Below, piece after piece: positions 3,524 to 5,342 of a DNA stretch of 5,342 nt. The stretch covers positions 1 to 5,342 of the forward strand of contig JARFQH010000214.1 of assembly GCA_029287875.1 (NCBI GenBank), written 5' to 3'. The first letter of the stretch is position 1, and every line of letters begins with the position of its first letter. The notes below the pieces were generated by a model that worked only from the letters and a program-made list of their open reading frames with translations, was not told where the DNA came from and did not search any database. The stretch is from Desulfobacteraceae bacterium (GTDB lineage Bacteria > Desulfobacterota > Desulfobacteria > Desulfobacterales > SG8-13). The translations under genes were made by a program, and so were the position numbers.

Positions 3524-5342
3524 CGCCGGCCGTTTTGTGCTCGGCCACTAGCGGCGAGCCCGGTCTAAGCCGCTCACGAAGCAGATAGGTCTTGATCATT
3601 TCCCGGGCGATCGGCGCACCGGCCCCGGATCCGTGTTCACCATGCTCGACGACGACCGCAATCGCTATTTTCGGTTCGTCGGACGGCGCAAAAGCGACAA
3701 ACCATGCGTGGTCCTTCAGGTGGTCGGGCGTCGGCGGCGGATCCTCGGCCTCTTCTTCCTTGCGCCCGACGACTTGAGCCGTGCCAGTTTTACCACTGAT
3801 CGGCAAATCGAAAAGACGCGCGCCCCTGGCCGTTCCCCTTTTACCGTTGACCACTTCCCGCAATCCCTTTTGCACGATAGCCAGGTTCCTGTCGCTCACG
3901 GGCAGCTGGCCGGCGACAACCGGGTCAACCGCTTTGACGATCCGACCGTCCGCCGATTCGACGTTCATCAAAATCTGCGGCTGGTATCTCTTTCCGCCAT
4001 TGGCGATCGCAGCGGTCATGACCGCCATCTGCAGCGGTGTGACAAGATTGAAACCCTGTCCGATGGCGATTGACAGCGTCTCGCCCTCCTGCCACTCGAC
4101 ACCGGTGCGGCGCTTTTTCCAGGCCGCGGTCGGAATCAATCCTTTCGCCTCGTGAGCCAGATCGATGCCTGTCGGCAAGCCGAGACCGGCCGCTTTGGCA
4201 TACCAGGCCAGCCGATCGACACCCACGGCCAATCCAACCTGATAAAAAAACACGTCGCAGGACTGCGTAATCGCCTGAACGACATTGACGCATCCGTGCC
4301 CACCTCTTTTCCAACATCGGTAATTACGGCCTCTGAAGCGGTAGGAACCGGGGCAGCAGAAGACGGTTTTCTCGTTGATGACCCCCTCTTCGAGACCGGC
4401 AAGGGCGGTCAAGATCTTGTAGGTCGAAGCCGGGGGATATTCACCCTGAACTGCGCGGTTGGTCAGCGGCTTGGTGGGATCGGAGATGAATTCCTGCCAC
4501 TGTTCGTGCGACAAACCGCTGACGAAGGCATTCTGATCGAAGGTGGGGCTGCTGACAAGGGCAAGAATCTGGCCGCTCGACGGTTCGACGGCAACCGCCG
4601 CGCCGGTGACGCCTTCCAGAAGTTCTTCGGTCTTCTTCTGAAGCTCCGAGTCGATGGTCAGAAAAATGTTGTAACCGGGCGTAGCGGGAACGGTGTCCAG
4701 GACCCTGACGACCTGGCCGGTGGCATTGACTTCGACTTGGCGGCCGCCGCTTTTGCCCCTCAGGTAATTATCGAAGACCTTTTCGATGCCGTTCTTACCG
4801 ATCAAATCACCGCTCCTGAGGTCCGTATACCGGCCGCTGTTCAACTCGCGGGGACTGATCTCACCGAGATATCCCAGCAGATGAGAGGCGCTCTGATGGT
4901 TCAGGTAATGTCTGAGGGGTTTGACGTTGACATCGATGCCGGGCAAGTCGTAGCGGTGCACTTCGACCAGGGCCAGGTTATCCCGGCCGATATCCTGAAT
5001 CAACGGAACGGGTTTGTAGGAAAGCGCGCCCTTCTGGATCTTGATTTGTTCGTTGAGTTCCTCGGCCGGTACCTTGATATAGGTCGACAATCGCGCAAGG
5101 GTCTCATCCACCGGCTTGGCATCCCTGGGAATGATGCTCAAGTCGTAGGAGGGCCGGTTGTCGACCAGCATTTTTCCATTACGGTCGAGTATAATTCCCC
5201 TGAAAGGCTCGATGCGCTGCAAACGGATGCTGTTGTTTTCCGAAAGACGCCGGTATTCTTGGCCCTTTATCACCTGTAGAAAAAAAAGACGCACGAAAAG
5301 AACGGTCATACAGGTGACCATTACCAGGATGACGCCGATGAT
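3516..5342 (-). CDS. mrdA: Penicillin-binding protein 2, elongasome transpeptidase; 5' end cut by window edge
   Basis: PBP2 cross-links peptidoglycan during cell elongation and activates RodA; it is an inner-membrane protein with a periplasmic catalytic domain. The 608 visible codons run to the window edge. The first 24 or so (IIGVILVMVTCMTVLFVRLFFLQV) are the membrane anchor already under way, so the internal ATG at 5321 is not the true start and perhaps 10-30 residues are missing. Numbered from that Met, the non-catalytic pedestal domain covers about 35-215 (RGIILDRNGKMLVDN at 41-55). The transpeptidase domain has STYK at 299-302 (nucleophile Ser299), SCD at 354-356 (the PBP2 form of SxN) and KTGT at 511-514. 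Cys323, Cys336, His342 and Cys355 form a likely zinc site. The end is a hydrophilic tail after about 585. The rodA neighbour supports PBP2 over the divisome enzyme PBP3 (FtsI). Confidence 0.97.
   Translation of the reverse strand: MIGVILVMVTCMTVLFVRLFFLQVIKGQEYRRLSENNSIRLQRIEPFRGIILDRNGKMLVDNRPSYDLSIIPRDAKPVDETLARLSTYIKVPAEELNEQIKIQKGALSYKPVPLIQDIGRDNLALVEVHRYDLPGIDVNVKPLRHYLNHQSASHLLGYLGEISPRELNSGRYTDLRSGDLIGKNGIEKVFDNYLRGKSGGRQVEVNATGQVVRVLDTVPATPGYNIFLTIDSELQKKTEELLEGVTGAAVAVEPSSGQILALVSSPTFDQNAFVSGLSHEQWQEFISDPTKPLTNRAVQGEYPPASTYKILTALAGLEEGVINEKTVFCCPGSYRFRGRNYRCWKRGGHGCVNVVQAITQSCDVFFYQVGLAVGVDRLAWYAKAAGLGLPTGIDLAHEAKGLIPTAAWKKRRTGVEWQEGETLSIAIGQGFNLVTPLQMAVMTAAIANGGKRYQPQILMNVESADGRIVKAVDPVVAGQLPVSDRNLAIVQKGLREVVNGKRGTARGARLFDLPISGKTGTAQVVGRKEEEAEDPPPTPDHLKDHAWFVAFAPSDEPKIAIAVVVEHGEHGSGAGAPIAREMIKTYLLRERLRPGSPLVAEHKTAGAN

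Noticed and set aside
4152..5279. A 375-codon open frame on the plus strand opposite mrdA
   Set aside because: It is antisense to a well-supported PBP2 with all catalytic motifs. Its translation shows no recognisable domain, and long antisense frames are common opposite GC-rich coding sequence.

Overview
All genes in this window lie on the minus strand and form a compact cell-envelope and energy block, probably from a deltaproteobacterium (Desulfobacterota, Desulfobacterales-like). That placement is an inference. It rests on the paired b' and b ATP synthase subunits that each carry an N-terminal signal-type segment, on the lack of atpB/atpE directly upstream of them, on the bactofilin next to the atp genes, and on moderate GC content. 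No rRNA or marker gene is present to confirm it.

In transcription order (right to left) the layout is: mrdA (PBP2, 5' end off the right edge), rodA, a bactofilin, atpF' (b'), atpF (b), and atpH (delta, 3' end off the left edge). PBP2 and RodA are the transpeptidase and glycosyltransferase pair of the elongasome, which builds lateral wall peptidoglycan. The bactofilin is a polymerising cytoskeletal protein often tied to shape or local wall synthesis. The b', b and delta genes encode the peripheral stalk of F1Fo ATP synthase, and its F1 genes (atpA, atpG, atpD, atpC) would be expected beyond the left edge.

The three atp genes overlap by one base at each junction and look translationally coupled. 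A strong promoter sits between the bactofilin and atpF'. It has a perfect -35, an extended -10, and an A/T-tract region matching the UP-element consensus at 13 of 14 specified positions. The atp genes can therefore be transcribed independently of the shape genes, although no terminator separates the two.

The main structure not explained by genes is a ~142-bp imperfect inverted repeat that fills most of the mrdA-rodA gap. It is flanked by a TAA direct repeat and looks like a MITE-like insertion or a large RNA hairpin. Other points of interest are a probable zinc site (Cys-Cys-His-Cys) in PBP2 that includes the Cys of the SxD active-site motif, and a duplicated His/Glu-rich linker in the b subunit. 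I found no tRNA, rRNA, CRISPR array or transposase gene. I see no wholly new multi-gene system here; the window is mostly conserved core genes with a few unusual details.
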